From an uncultured Pelagibacteraceae bacterium (lineage in GTDB: Bacteria > Pseudomonadota > Alphaproteobacteria > Pelagibacterales > Pelagibacteraceae): a stretch of DNA of 64,000 nt. The notes under the pieces are model-generated. The model had not been told where the DNA came from. It worked only from the letters and a program-made list of their open reading frames with translations, and did not search any database. This document shows positions 35,448 through 44,067 of the stretch, piece by piece; the first letter of the stretch is position 1, and every line of letters begins with the position of its first letter. The stretch spans positions 23,248 through 87,247 of the forward strand of contig CACHWN010000005.1 of NCBI GenBank assembly GCA_902583585.1. The letters run 5' to 3'. The translations under genes were made by a program, and so were the position numbers.

Positions 35448-37387
35448 GATAAACATTCCTCATAGTTATTGCTTTCATTATTTGATTCTTGTTTTCCAGA
35501 GTAAACATTTTTTGTCACATCTGTTGAAGATCCATTGTTTACATTTTCAGCTCTCTGGATTGATTTGGATCTACAGTAATAAAGGCTTTTCAGACCTTTT
35601 TTCCATGCTTGAAAATGAATATCGTGAAGTTCTTTTTTATGAATATCTGCCGGAACAAAGATATTTACTGACTGTGCCTGTGAAATGTGAGGCGTTCTAT
35701 CTGCACCAAGTTCAACAATCCATCTTTGATCAATTTCAAAAGCAGTTTTAAATGTATCTTTCTCATTCGCAGTTAAAAAATTTAAATGTGATACGGATCC
35801 TTGATTGGTTGTTATAGTTGACCATACTTCATCTGTATCCTTATTATATTTTTGAAGTATCTTTTTTAAATATTTATTTCTTACATTAAAAGAACCTGAT
35901 AGCGTTTTATGAGTATAGCTATTAGCAGCAATTGGTTCTATTCCCGGAGAAGATCCTCCGCAAATAATTGAGATAGAGGCTGTTGGAGCTATTGCTGTTT
36001 TGTTTGAAAATCTCTCCTTCATTCCATATTCTGCCGCATCTGGACATGATCCTCTTTCATCAGCTAAAATCTTTGATGATTCATCAACTTTTTCTTGAAT
36101 ATTTTGGAATATTTTTTTGTTCCACACTTTGCTCATTACTGATCCAAAAGGAATATTTTTTTGTTGGAAGTATGAGTGTAATCCCATAACTCCAAGACCA
36201 ACACTTCTTTCTCTCATTGCTGAGTATTTTGCATGAGCAAATTCATCAGGGGCTCTATTGATAAAATCAGTCATAACATTATCTAAAAATCTCATTACGT
36301 CTTCAATGAATTGAGGATCATCTTTCCATTGATCGTAAGTATCTAAGTTTAATGATGATAAACAACAGACTGCTGTTCTTTGGTTCCCTTCGTTGTCTAT
36401 ACCAGTTGGCAAAGTAATTTCACTGCAAAGATTAGATGTTTTAACTTTTAACCCGGCAAGTTTGTGATGCTGTGGAATTTGTCTGTTAACTGTATCAATG
36501 TAAACGATGTAAGGCTCACCAGTTTCAATTCTTGCAGTTAATAATCTTATCCATAAATTTCTTGCTGGTATAGTTTGTTGAATAGATCCATCATAAGGAC
36601 TTCTTAATGCCCACTGACCACCTGTTTCTACTGCTCTCATAAATTCATCTGTTACTAAAACACCATGGTGTAAATTTAGAGATCTTCTATTCACGTCTCC
36701 ACCAGTCGGCCTTCTCATTTCGATAAACTCTTCGATTTCAGGATGGTCAATTTGTAAATAACAAGCAGCTGAACCTCTTCTTAAAGAACCTTGACTAATT
36801 GCTAACGTTAAAGAGTCCATAACTTTGATGAATGGAATTATTCCAGAAGTTTTTCCAACTTTTCCTATTTTTTCTCCAATTGATCTCAAGTTACCCCAAT
36901 AACTTCCGATGCCGCCACCTCTTGCTGCAAGCCATACATTTTCTTCCCAAAGGTTTGTAATGCCTTCTAAGCTGTCGCTTGCCTCGTTTAAAAAACATGA
37001 AATAGGCAATCCTCTCTCAGTTCCTCCATTGGATAAAACTGGTGTTGCTGGCATAAACCAAAGATTACTTATATAATTATATATTCTTTGAGCGTGTAAA
37101 TTGTCATCAGCATAAACACTTGCAACTCTTGCAAATAAATCTTGAAAACTCTCGTTCTGACCTAAATATCTATCCGTAAGTGTAGCTCTTCCAAAATCAG
37201 TTAGATTTGCATCTCTAGATCTATCTATCTTGATAGTTATACCCTTCTCGTTTTGAAATAATTCAGTCTCTCCTGATAAAGAAAACAAATCAGGCTTTTT
37301 AGGCCCGTTGTTCTTTAGTTCGTTTTGGTTTTTTTGGCTTAAAGAGTCGAAAGCTTTCTCTATTGCCAATGATACACTTTTATTCAT
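35438..37387 (-). CDS. nrdA: Ribonucleotide reductase alpha subunit, class I
   Basis: 649 residues; reduces ribonucleotides to deoxyribonucleotides. Active-site cysteines: P-I-S-C-F-L-N-E near residue 130, N-L-C-S-E-I near 325, and A-V-C-C-L-S-S-L-N near 350. A C-terminal C-L-S-C shuttle pair closes the chain. The N-terminus has no recognisable ATP-cone, so overall activity control by dATP may be missing. About 110 shorter than E. coli NrdA (761). Upstream DNA holds inverted repeats. Confidence 0.95.
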   Translation of the reverse strand: MNKSVSLAIEKAFDSLSQKNQNELKNNGPKKPDLFSLSGETELFQNEKGITIKIDRSRDANLTDFGRATLTDRYLGQNESFQDLFARVASVYADDNLHAQRIYNYISNLWFMPATPVLSNGGTERGLPISCFLNEASDSLEGITNLWEENVWLAARGGGIGSYWGNLRSIGEKIGKVGKTSGIIPFIKVMDSLTLAISQGSLRRGSAACYLQIDHPEIEEFIEMRRPTGGDVNRRSLNLHHGVLVTDEFMRAVETGGQWALRSPYDGSIQQTIPARNLWIRLLTARIETGEPYIVYIDTVNRQIPQHHKLAGLKVKTSNLCSEITLPTGIDNEGNQRTAVCCLSSLNLDTYDQWKDDPQFIEDVMRFLDNVMTDFINRAPDEFAHAKYSAMRERSVGLGVMGLHSYFQQKNIPFGSVMSKVWNKKIFQNIQEKVDESSKILADERGSCPDAAEYGMKERFSNKTAIAPTASISIICGGSSPGIEPIAANSYTHKTLSGSFNVRNKYLKKILQKYNKDTDEVWSTITTNQGSVSHLNFLTANEKDTFKTAFEIDQRWIVELGADRTPHISQAQSVNIFVPADIHKKELHDIHFQAWKKGLKSLYYCRSKSIQRAENVNNGSSTDVTKNVYSGKQESNNESNNYEECLSCQ

Positions 37388-37420
37388 ATATTCCTTGTTT
37401 TTACCTGATTTGTTAACAAA

Positions 37421-37466
37421 ACAACTACATGTTGTGTTACAGTTATGTTAATATACCATATAACAT
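37421..37466. promoter_or_regulatory. Inverted repeats upstream of nrdA (possible NrdR-type operator region)
   Basis: ACAACTACATGTTGT (37421-37435) is a perfect 5-5-5 inverted repeat. ATGTTA...TAACAT with a 10-bp spacer lies at 37445-37466. The first recalls the ACA...TGT outline of NrdR boxes, which often occur as pairs upstream of nrd genes, but neither fits the consensus exactly. The 186-bp divergent gap to the phosphomannomutase gene contains no gene. Confidence 0.4.
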
Positions 37467-37573
37467 CGAAATCAATAGAACATTATAAGAACATCTGATT
37501 AATTTTGCAAGTGGAAAGTTTTGTTAATAAACATTTAATAACAAATACCTATATTCTCTAGTATTTATTACTA

Positions 37574-39016
37574 ATGAAAATCAATCCAAATGGTTTTAGA
37601 GAGTACGACGCTAGGTGGGTCTTTGAAAAAGATATCGATATTGAGGGAATCACTAATTTAGGCAAAGGCCTTGGAACTCAAATAATAAGTTATACCAAAA
37701 AAAATAATCCGAGAGTAACAGTTGGTCATGATTATAGGTCATACAGTGAGAAAATCAAAAAAGCTTTAACTGAGGGTTTAATTTCAACTGGATGCAATGT
37801 TGAAGATGTAGGTTTATCTCTTTCTCCAATGGTTTATTTTGCTCAGTTTAATTTAAACTCAGACGCAATAGCTATGGTAACTGCTAGTCATAATGAAAAC
37901 GGTTGGACAGGAGTTAAAATGGGCATTCAAAAAGGTTTAACACATGCACCAGAGGAAATGGCAACTCTAAAAGATATCACTTTAAATGAAAAATTTTTAA
38001 ATGGAAAAGGTTCAGTAAAAAAAATTGATGATTTTAAGGACGTATATATTCACGATTTAATAAAGAAGAATAGATTAAATAAAAAGATTAAAGCCGTAGT
38101 TGCTTGTGGAAACGGGACAGCAGGAATATTTGCACCAGAAATTTTAAAAGGTATTGGATGCGAAGTCATAGAATTAGATTGTAATTTAGATTGGTCATTT
38201 CCAAAATATAATCCAAATCCTGAAGATCTTGAAATGCTCCATGCTATTTCAAAAGCTGTAAAAGATAATAAAGCAGATATTGGATTTGGTTTTGATGGAG
38301 ATGGAGATAGATGTGGAGTAATAGATGAGCAAGGAAATGAAATATTCTCAGATAAAATTGGGTTACTAATTGCAAGAAATCTTTCAAGTAAACATAAGGA
38401 TTCAAAATTTATCGTTGATGTAAAATCGACTGGGCTATTTAAAAATGATAAAATCTTGAAAGAAAATAATTGTGAAACTATATATTGGAAAACCGGACAT
38501 TCACACATCAAAAGGAAAGTTAATAAGGAAAAAGCATTAGCAGGTTTTGAGAAGAGTGGGCATTTTTTCTTTAATCAACCTTTAGGTTATGGTTATGATG
38601 ATGGGATTAATTCAGCAATACAAGTTTGCCGCCTCATCGTAGATCAAAATAAAAAAATGAGTGAAATTATAAGATCATTACCAGTAACTTATCAAACCCC
38701 AACAATGGCTCCTTATTGTAAAGATGAAGAGAAATATAAAGTAGTTGATGAAATGGTAAAAGAGGTAAATAAATTAAAAGATGAGGATATTAAAATTGAT
38801 AATCAAAGTATTATAGAAGTATTGACAGTTAATGGTGTGAGATTTTCCCTAGAGGATGGGTCATGGGGCTTAATAAGAGCATCATCAAATAAGCCTTCTT
38901 TAGTTATTGTGACTGAGAGCACCAAATCTAATGAGAGTAAAAAAAAAATATTTGAATTTATAGATAATCTTTTACAAAAAACTGGAAAGATTGGAGATTA
39001 TGATCAAAAAATTTAG
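37574..39016 (+). CDS. Phosphomannomutase/phosphoglucomutase
   Basis: 480 residues of the alpha-D-phosphohexomutase family. The N-terminal F-R-E-Y-D-A-R-W, phosphoserine loop V-T-A-S-H-N-E-N-G-W-T-G near residue 103, metal loop G-F-D-G-D-G-D-R-C near 240, and sugar-specificity loop G-F-E-K-S-G-H near 325 are all readable. It interconverts hexose 1- and 6-phosphates and feeds surface-sugar synthesis. Convergent with the TauE-type gene (4-nt overlap). Confidence 0.92.
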   Translation: MKINPNGFREYDARWVFEKDIDIEGITNLGKGLGTQIISYTKKNNPRVTVGHDYRSYSEKIKKALTEGLISTGCNVEDVGLSLSPMVYFAQFNLNSDAIAMVTASHNENGWTGVKMGIQKGLTHAPEEMATLKDITLNEKFLNGKGSVKKIDDFKDVYIHDLIKKNRLNKKIKAVVACGNGTAGIFAPEILKGIGCEVIELDCNLDWSFPKYNPNPEDLEMLHAISKAVKDNKADIGFGFDGDGDRCGVIDEQGNEIFSDKIGLLIARNLSSKHKDSKFIVDVKSTGLFKNDKILKENNCETIYWKTGHSHIKRKVNKEKALAGFEKSGHFFFNQPLGYGYDDGINSAIQVCRLIVDQNKKMSEIIRSLPVTYQTPTMAPYCKDEEKYKVVDEMVKEVNKLKDEDIKIDNQSIIEVLTVNGVRFSLEDGSWGLIRASSNKPSLVIVTESTKSNESKKKIFEFIDNLLQKTGKIGDYDQKI

Positions 39017-39843
39017 AGTTTAACATATTCGTATAAAAATCTAGTTCCAATAACTATAAGAAACAGTCCAAAATATTTTGTCATTCTCATTTTATCGACT
39101 CTATGGCTAGCTTTTGCTCCAAGTCTTGCCATGAATGCGGTAATAGGAAAAAAAACTAAAAAGGCAGGAATATTCAAAAATCCAATACTCAAAGGTAAAT
39201 CAGCATCTAGGTATGAGCCGGAGATTAAAAACCCCCCTGCGCCAAATAAAGCAATAATAAAACCAATTGCAGCTGCACTACCAATAGCTTTATTTATTGG
39301 ATAACCGAAAAATTTTAAAATTGGTACATTCATAACAGCTCCACCAATGCCCATTGGTGCAGAAATAAAACCGCTTACAATACCTGAAATGGCTTTTGAG
39401 AATAATCCTATTTTGATTTCTATATTTGTCTCTTTTTCTTTTAAGAAAAGTAAGTAAAACGCAAGAACATATACAATTATAGTAAAAAATAATATCAAAG
39501 GTTTTGTTTCTAAGCTTGCAGCGAAAATTGTTCCTAGAATTACTCCAGTAGCAACAAAAAACCCAAAACCTTTTACAATACTAAAATCTACAGCTTTGTG
39601 TTGATGGTGGGTTAGTACAGAAACTGTTGAGGTAGGTATAATAATTCCAAATGAGGTTCCTACTGCTAAATGCATAACATAAGCTGTTTCTATTCCAGAA
39701 AAACTGAATATATAAAACAATATAGGGACTGTTACTAATCCTCCCCCAATACCAAAAAGTCCAGCCGCAAACCCTGCAGGTATTGCTGTAGCAATCATTA
39801 TTAAAACTAAATAAATTATTTCTGATTGAGAAAGGATATCCAA
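39013..39843 (-). CDS. TauE/SafE family anion exporter
   Basis: 276 residues with about eight helices in two homologous halves. The half-repeat signatures are G-L-F-G-I-G-G-G-L-V-T-V-P near residue 30 and A-P-M-G-I-G-G-A-V-M-N-V-P near 160. The family exports sulfite, sulfoacetate or related organosulfur anions. It lies 2 nt after dusA in the same direction. The substrate is unassigned; sulfur overflow would suit this kind of organism. Confidence 0.87.
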   Translation of the reverse strand: MDILSQSEIIYLVLIMIATAIPAGFAAGLFGIGGGLVTVPILFYIFSFSGIETAYVMHLAVGTSFGIIIPTSTVSVLTHHQHKAVDFSIVKGFGFFVATGVILGTIFAASLETKPLILFFTIIVYVLAFYLLFLKEKETNIEIKIGLFSKAISGIVSGFISAPMGIGGAVMNVPILKFFGYPINKAIGSAAAIGFIIALFGAGGFLISGSYLDADLPLSIGFLNIPAFLVFFPITAFMARLGAKASHRVDKMRMTKYFGLFLIVIGTRFLYEYVKL

Positions 39844-39845
39844 AA

Positions 39846-40829
39846 CTATCTCTCTAAAGAAACAGGATTAGTTTTTCTAACTTGATCCATAATATGATTT
39901 ACTTTTTGTAAATCCGCATCTCTTATGCACATATTTTTAGATAGATATTGTTTCCAAGTTTTTGAACCATTTTGCCCATGAAACAAACCAACCGTATGTC
40001 TCATAATATGATTTAACTGCACACCTTTTGATGTTTGTTCTTGAATATAAGGAATTAGATTTTCCATTACTTCTGTTCTTGTCGGTACATTTTCATTTTT
40101 AAAAATTTCTTTTTCAATATCTGCCAAAAAATAAGGTGAGTGATATATAGCTCTACCAATCATCACTCCGTCTACTTTTGTTAAATGATTTTTAATTTCT
40201 TCTGTTGTTTTTACTCCTCCATTAATAATTATCTCATCATCTTTAAAATAATTTTTCAATTTGTAAACAAAATCATATTTCAATGGTGGAATATTTAGAT
40301 TTTCTTTTGGTGTTAGTTTTTTAAGTAAAGCTTTTCTTGCGTGAATTATAAATTTTTTTGAACCTGCATCTTTAGTGGTTTGAATAAAAGATTTTAAAAA
40401 TTCAAAATTTTCAACATCGTTGTAACCAATTCTTGTTTTGATTGTAACAGGTAATTTAGTTGCTTTAGTCATTGCTTCAATACATTTAGCTACAAGATCT
40501 GGTTCTTGCATGAGACATGCGCCAAATTTATTTTTTTGAACTTTTTTACTTGGGCAGCCTAAATTTAAATTTATTTCCTTATATCCGTAGTCTTCAGAAA
40601 TCTTACATGCTTCAGCAAGCTCGTTTGGATTCGATCCACCGACTTGAAGAGTAACTGGATTATTTATTTTTTTAAAGGAAAGTAGTTTAGATCTATCACC
40701 TCTTATAATTGCATTAGCAACAATCATCTCGGTGTATAAATGTATGTTTTTACTTATAAGACTTAAAAAATAAATTTCGTGCTTATCAGTGCAATCCATC
40801 ATAGGTGCGACTGAAACAGTTTTCTTCAT
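39846..40829 (-). CDS. dusA: tRNA-dihydrouridine synthase (DusA type)
   Basis: 327 residues of a flavin TIM barrel. S-V-A-P-M-M-D-C-T-D opens the protein. Catalytic Cys is in L-N-L-G-C-P-S-K-K-V near residue 98. FMN-phosphate contacts I-I-N-G-G-V and V-M-I-G-R-A are near 205 and 230. It reduces uridines in the tRNA D-loop. It lies 3 nt after rpoZ, so the two are likely co-transcribed. Confidence 0.93.
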   Translation of the reverse strand: MKKTVSVAPMMDCTDKHEIYFLSLISKNIHLYTEMIVANAIIRGDRSKLLSFKKINNPVTLQVGGSNPNELAEACKISEDYGYKEINLNLGCPSKKVQKNKFGACLMQEPDLVAKCIEAMTKATKLPVTIKTRIGYNDVENFEFLKSFIQTTKDAGSKKFIIHARKALLKKLTPKENLNIPPLKYDFVYKLKNYFKDDEIIINGGVKTTEEIKNHLTKVDGVMIGRAIYHSPYFLADIEKEIFKNENVPTRTEVMENLIPYIQEQTSKGVQLNHIMRHTVGLFHGQNGSKTWKQYLSKNMCIRDADLQKVNHIMDQVRKTNPVSLER

Positions 40830-40832
40830 AAT

Positions 40833-41330
40833 CTACTCTGATTTGTTTTCTTCTGCTGGTGCTTCTTCACTTAATTCAAGAGGAGCTTCCTCTGTATCTA
40901 AGTTTTCTTCTTTAATCTCTGGTTGCTCTGCTTTTAGCTCTGAAAGGGCTTCGTCGGCCAAGCTTGGTTTTTTTGCTTCAGGAACTCTTCTTGTTCTTTT
41001 CGAGGGTAATATGGCTACGCCACTTTTTGAAACTTGTCCTTTATATAAATTTTCAAAATCATCATTAGTTTCCTCTTCAATTTCTTCTTGTTCCTCAGAC
41101 TCATCTGGTTCTTTTCTTAACCTTTTTATTGCGCTAGCCTCAACATCTTTAACATTAATTTTACCGTCACCGATTTCCCTTAGTGATATGATTGTTCTTT
41201 TGTCGTTATCCTCTTCAACTAACATTGGAGCTCCAGCGTTTAATTGAACAGTTCTCTCTTTAGCTAATAAGACTAGATCGTACTGATTATCAACTTTTTC
41301 TAAGCAGTCCTCTACGGTTATTCTTGCCAT
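40833..41330 (-). CDS. rpoZ: RNA polymerase omega subunit with long acidic tail
   Basis: 165 residues. The first 70 match omega: M-A-R-I-T-V-E-D-C, F/Y-D-L-V-L-L-A-K-E-R, then R-T-I-I-S-L-R-E-I. Omega is usually 70-130 residues; here residues from about 75 on form a Glu-rich, probably disordered tail with two long acidic clusters and basic spots. Omega promotes assembly of the beta-prime subunit. Upstream of dusA. Confidence 0.92.
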   Translation of the reverse strand: MARITVEDCLEKVDNQYDLVLLAKERTVQLNAGAPMLVEEDNDKRTIISLREIGDGKINVKDVEASAIKRLRKEPDESEEQEEIEEETNDDFENLYKGQVSKSGVAILPSKRTRRVPEAKKPSLADEALSELKAEQPEIKEENLDTEEAPLELSEEAPAEENKSE

Positions 41331-41368
41331 GATGGTGAGTATATATTGAAATAATCCAAAGAAATCAA

Positions 41369-42583
41369 TTATTTTTTAATTTTAATAGGTTCAAGTTTTT
41401 TTCTTATTAATATTAAAAGAAATAACGAAATAACTATATAAATACCAGATACGAAAGCAATATCTTCAATTGAAAAACCATTGTCGATCATTAAACCAAA
41501 TACTGCTGTTCCAAAAGCAGTTGAAAACACCATGAAAGCAGTGGTCAAAGCCTTGATAGATCCAATAAATTTTACTCCATATATTTCAGCCCAAGTAGAT
41601 GACCCAAGTACGTTAGCCAATCCATTTGAAATGCCTACTAAACCTAAAAAAATAAATGCTGATATTTCATGTTGATAATAAAAAAGCACAAACATTGCTA
41701 TTAATAGAGGTATATTCATAATTGGGATTAATTTTCTGCTAGTAAATTTATCAACTAAAAAGCCTGAGAAAAATAAAGTTATTATTGAAGCTAACGAATA
41801 AACCATAAATGCTTTTGGTATTGTGTAAATATTCCATATCTTCGAATCTGAAATAAATGACTGATAAACAAATACTCCAGTGGCTATCCAAGGCATCGCA
41901 AGCATATTGAGCGAGACAATATAAAATCTATAATCTCTAACTACTTCTCTTCTTCTCCAGCTTTTAATTTTAAAATTTTTTTTAGGACCTAAATCTTTTT
42001 CTCTAGAATCTAGTTTAATTTTTTTAATTGTATTTAAAACTACAAACGGTAAAAATATAATTATAATAATTGCTATTCCTTGCCAAACTGATCTCCAAGA
42101 ATAAATTACAAACAGATAAGTTACTAATACCGGTAAAATAAATTCCGCAGATGACAATCCAAACCAAATTGTGCTTAAAGCTTTCCCTCTAGATTTTTCA
42201 AAAAATCTTGAGATTGTAGTTGTAGATGTATGACTCATTAAACCTTGGCCAGAAAATCTCATTAAAAATATGCCAATTGATAAAAAAATAATACTATTGA
42301 TAAAAGAAAAAAATAAAGATGAAAAAAACAATAATAGAATAACAAAAAAAGAATAATAGATTATTTGATATTCATCAATTTTCTTTCCGACCCATATAAG
42401 CAAAAGACTAGAAAATATTGTTGCAGTAGCATAAATATTTCCAAATTGTCCGTGAGTAATACCTAATTCATTTCTGATTGGTGCGTTAAACAATCCCAAA
42501 AAAAAACTCTGTCCAAAACTTGAAAAAAATGTAAATATAAATCCGAATATAATTACTTTTTTATTTATTGAGAGGTTAATCAT
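41369..42583 (-). CDS. MFS transporter
   Basis: 404 residues with about 12 hydrophobic helices and a basic loop between halves (around residues 185-215). The first loop has L-G-I-T-H-G-Q-F-G-N-I-Y-A-T-A. G-K-K-I-D-E follows near residue 65 in the place of the MFS motif A. No substrate can be assigned. It diverges from the 3-hydroxyisobutyrate dehydrogenase-like gene with only 2 bp between start codons. Confidence 0.85.
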   Translation of the reverse strand: MINLSINKKVIIFGFIFTFFSSFGQSFFLGLFNAPIRNELGITHGQFGNIYATATIFSSLLLIWVGKKIDEYQIIYYSFFVILLLFFSSLFFSFINSIIFLSIGIFLMRFSGQGLMSHTSTTTISRFFEKSRGKALSTIWFGLSSAEFILPVLVTYLFVIYSWRSVWQGIAIIIIIFLPFVVLNTIKKIKLDSREKDLGPKKNFKIKSWRRREVVRDYRFYIVSLNMLAMPWIATGVFVYQSFISDSKIWNIYTIPKAFMVYSLASIITLFFSGFLVDKFTSRKLIPIMNIPLLIAMFVLFYYQHEISAFIFLGLVGISNGLANVLGSSTWAEIYGVKFIGSIKALTTAFMVFSTAFGTAVFGLMIDNGFSIEDIAFVSGIYIVISLFLLILIRKKLEPIKIKK

Positions 42584-42585
42584 TT

Positions 42586-43455
42586 ATGACTTGTAAAGTT
42601 GCTTTCATAGGTTTGGGTGTTATGGGATACCCTATGGCAGGTTATATATCAAAAGCTGGTCACGATGTAACAGTTTTTAACCGAACTAAAGCTAAAGCAG
42701 AAAAATGGGTCAAAGAGTACAAAGGTAAAACAGCAGATACGCCGATGGAAGCTGCAAAAGACTGTGATTTTATTTTTACATGTGTTGGAAACGATAATGA
42801 TTTAAGAGAGGTGACTTTAGGTGATAAAGGTCTGTTTAAAACTGCAAAAAAAGGTGCGATCTACGTAGATAATACTACTGCATCTGCAAATATTGCTAGA
42901 GAACTTTACAAAGAAGCAAAAGCAAAAGGATTTGATTTCTTGGACGCCCCTATTTCAGGCGGACAAGCAGGGGCAGAAGGTGGAATTTTAACTGTAATGG
43001 TTGGTGGAGATGAAGCTCCCTATATAAAGGCTGAACCAGTGATTGATTGCTATAGTAAAAAGATTAAACTTCTCGGTCCATCAGGAAGTGGTCAGTTAAC
43101 TAAGATGGTAAACCAAATTTGTATAGCAGGTTTAGTACAAGGATTATCTGAAGCAATAAATTTTGGAATGAATGCAGGATTAAATATGCATGATGTGATT
43201 GAGGTAATTTCAAAAGGTGCAGCTCAATCTTGGCAAATGGAAAATAGACATAAAACAATGATTGAGGATAAATTTGATTATGGTTTTGCAGTTGATTGGA
43301 TGAGAAAAGATTTAAAAATAGCCATGGACGAAGCTAAGAAAAATAACTCACCTTTACCTATCACAAAAATAATTGATGAATATTATGCTGAAGTACAAAA
43401 AATGGGTGGTCAAAGATGGGATACTTCAAGTTTAATCAAAAGATTTAGAAAATAA
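42586..43455 (+). CDS. 3-hydroxyisobutyrate dehydrogenase family oxidoreductase
   Basis: 289 residues. Rossmann motif G-L-G-V-M-G-Y-P-M-A near residue 8, then D-A-P-I-S-G-G near 120 (family signature D-A-P-V-S-G-G), and the catalytic Lys region K-M-V-N-Q near 172. Substrates in the family include 3-hydroxyisobutyrate, tartronate semialdehyde and glyoxylate-type compounds. The exact one is not visible. It is followed 3 nt later by a flavin-binding PdxH-like gene, probably in one transcript. Confidence 0.88.
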   Translation: MTCKVAFIGLGVMGYPMAGYISKAGHDVTVFNRTKAKAEKWVKEYKGKTADTPMEAAKDCDFIFTCVGNDNDLREVTLGDKGLFKTAKKGAIYVDNTTASANIARELYKEAKAKGFDFLDAPISGGQAGAEGGILTVMVGGDEAPYIKAEPVIDCYSKKIKLLGPSGSGQLTKMVNQICIAGLVQGLSEAINFGMNAGLNMHDVIEVISKGAAQSWQMENRHKTMIEDKFDYGFAVDWMRKDLKIAMDEAKKNNSPLPITKIIDEYYAEVQKMGGQRWDTSSLIKRFRK

Positions 43456-43458
43456 ATC

Positions 43459-44067
43459 GTGTCAGAAGCAGTTAGTTATTACGAAGATTCAAAAGAGATT
43501 GAAAAAAAAATCTGGGATTTATTATCAAAAGCTGTCAAAGATAGATCCTCTGAATTCAGAACACCCGTATTTATTTGTGGAAATGATATGGATCTTGATG
43601 GAAGAGTCGTTGTTCTTAGAAAGGCAGATCAACAAAAAAATTTTATTCAATATCATAGTGATATTAGATCCTCAAAAATCGAGAAAATAAAAAAAAATCC
43701 CAAGTGCTCAATTTTATTTTATGGTAAAGAAGAAAAAATACAGCTTAGAGTTAAGGCTGAGTGCGAAGTAAATTACAACAATGATGTTACAAAAGAGTCT
43801 TGGGAAAAAACTGGCCATATCAGTAGAAAATGTTACTTGGTTACTAATGGACCTGGAACAGAGTCTGAAAAACCAACCTCAGGGTTAGATAATAAATTTG
43901 ATAATTTTGATTTTACGAAAGAAGAAAGTGAAGCCGGTTATAAAAACTTTTGCGTCATAAGATGCAACATTAAAAGTATTGAATGGCTTTATTTGGCAGC
44001 CAAAGGTCATCGAAGAGCTTTAATTGATTTGAATAGTTCTAAAAAATTTACTTGGTTAGTGCCTTAA
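43459..44067 (+). CDS. Pyridoxamine-phosphate oxidase-like flavoprotein
   Basis: 202 residues with a GTG start. The split-barrel flavin-binding fold is suggested by G-R-V-V-V-L-R-K near residue 50, Y-H-S-D-I-R-S-S-K near 75, and N-P-K-C-S-I-L-F-Y. W-L-Y-L and H-R-R-A near the C-terminus resemble the PdxH end. It differs enough from classic PdxH that another substrate is possible. Its stop abuts a convergent secreted hydrolase gene. Confidence 0.75.
   Translation: MSEAVSYYEDSKEIEKKIWDLLSKAVKDRSSEFRTPVFICGNDMDLDGRVVVLRKADQQKNFIQYHSDIRSSKIEKIKKNPKCSILFYGKEEKIQLRVKAECEVNYNNDVTKESWEKTGHISRKCYLVTNGPGTESEKPTSGLDNKFDNFDFTKEESEAGYKNFCVIRCNIKSIEWLYLAAKGHRRALIDLNSSKKFTWLVP

Noticed and set aside
38050-38511. 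153-residue frame opposite the phosphomannomutase gene
   Set aside because: Lies wholly within a well-conserved gene; low-complexity Ser/Phe/Ile composition typical of shadow frames in AT-rich DNA.
40789-41247. 152-residue Ser-rich frame opposite rpoZ
   Set aside because: Produced by reverse reading of the Glu-rich omega tail (GAA/TTC); not a credible protein.
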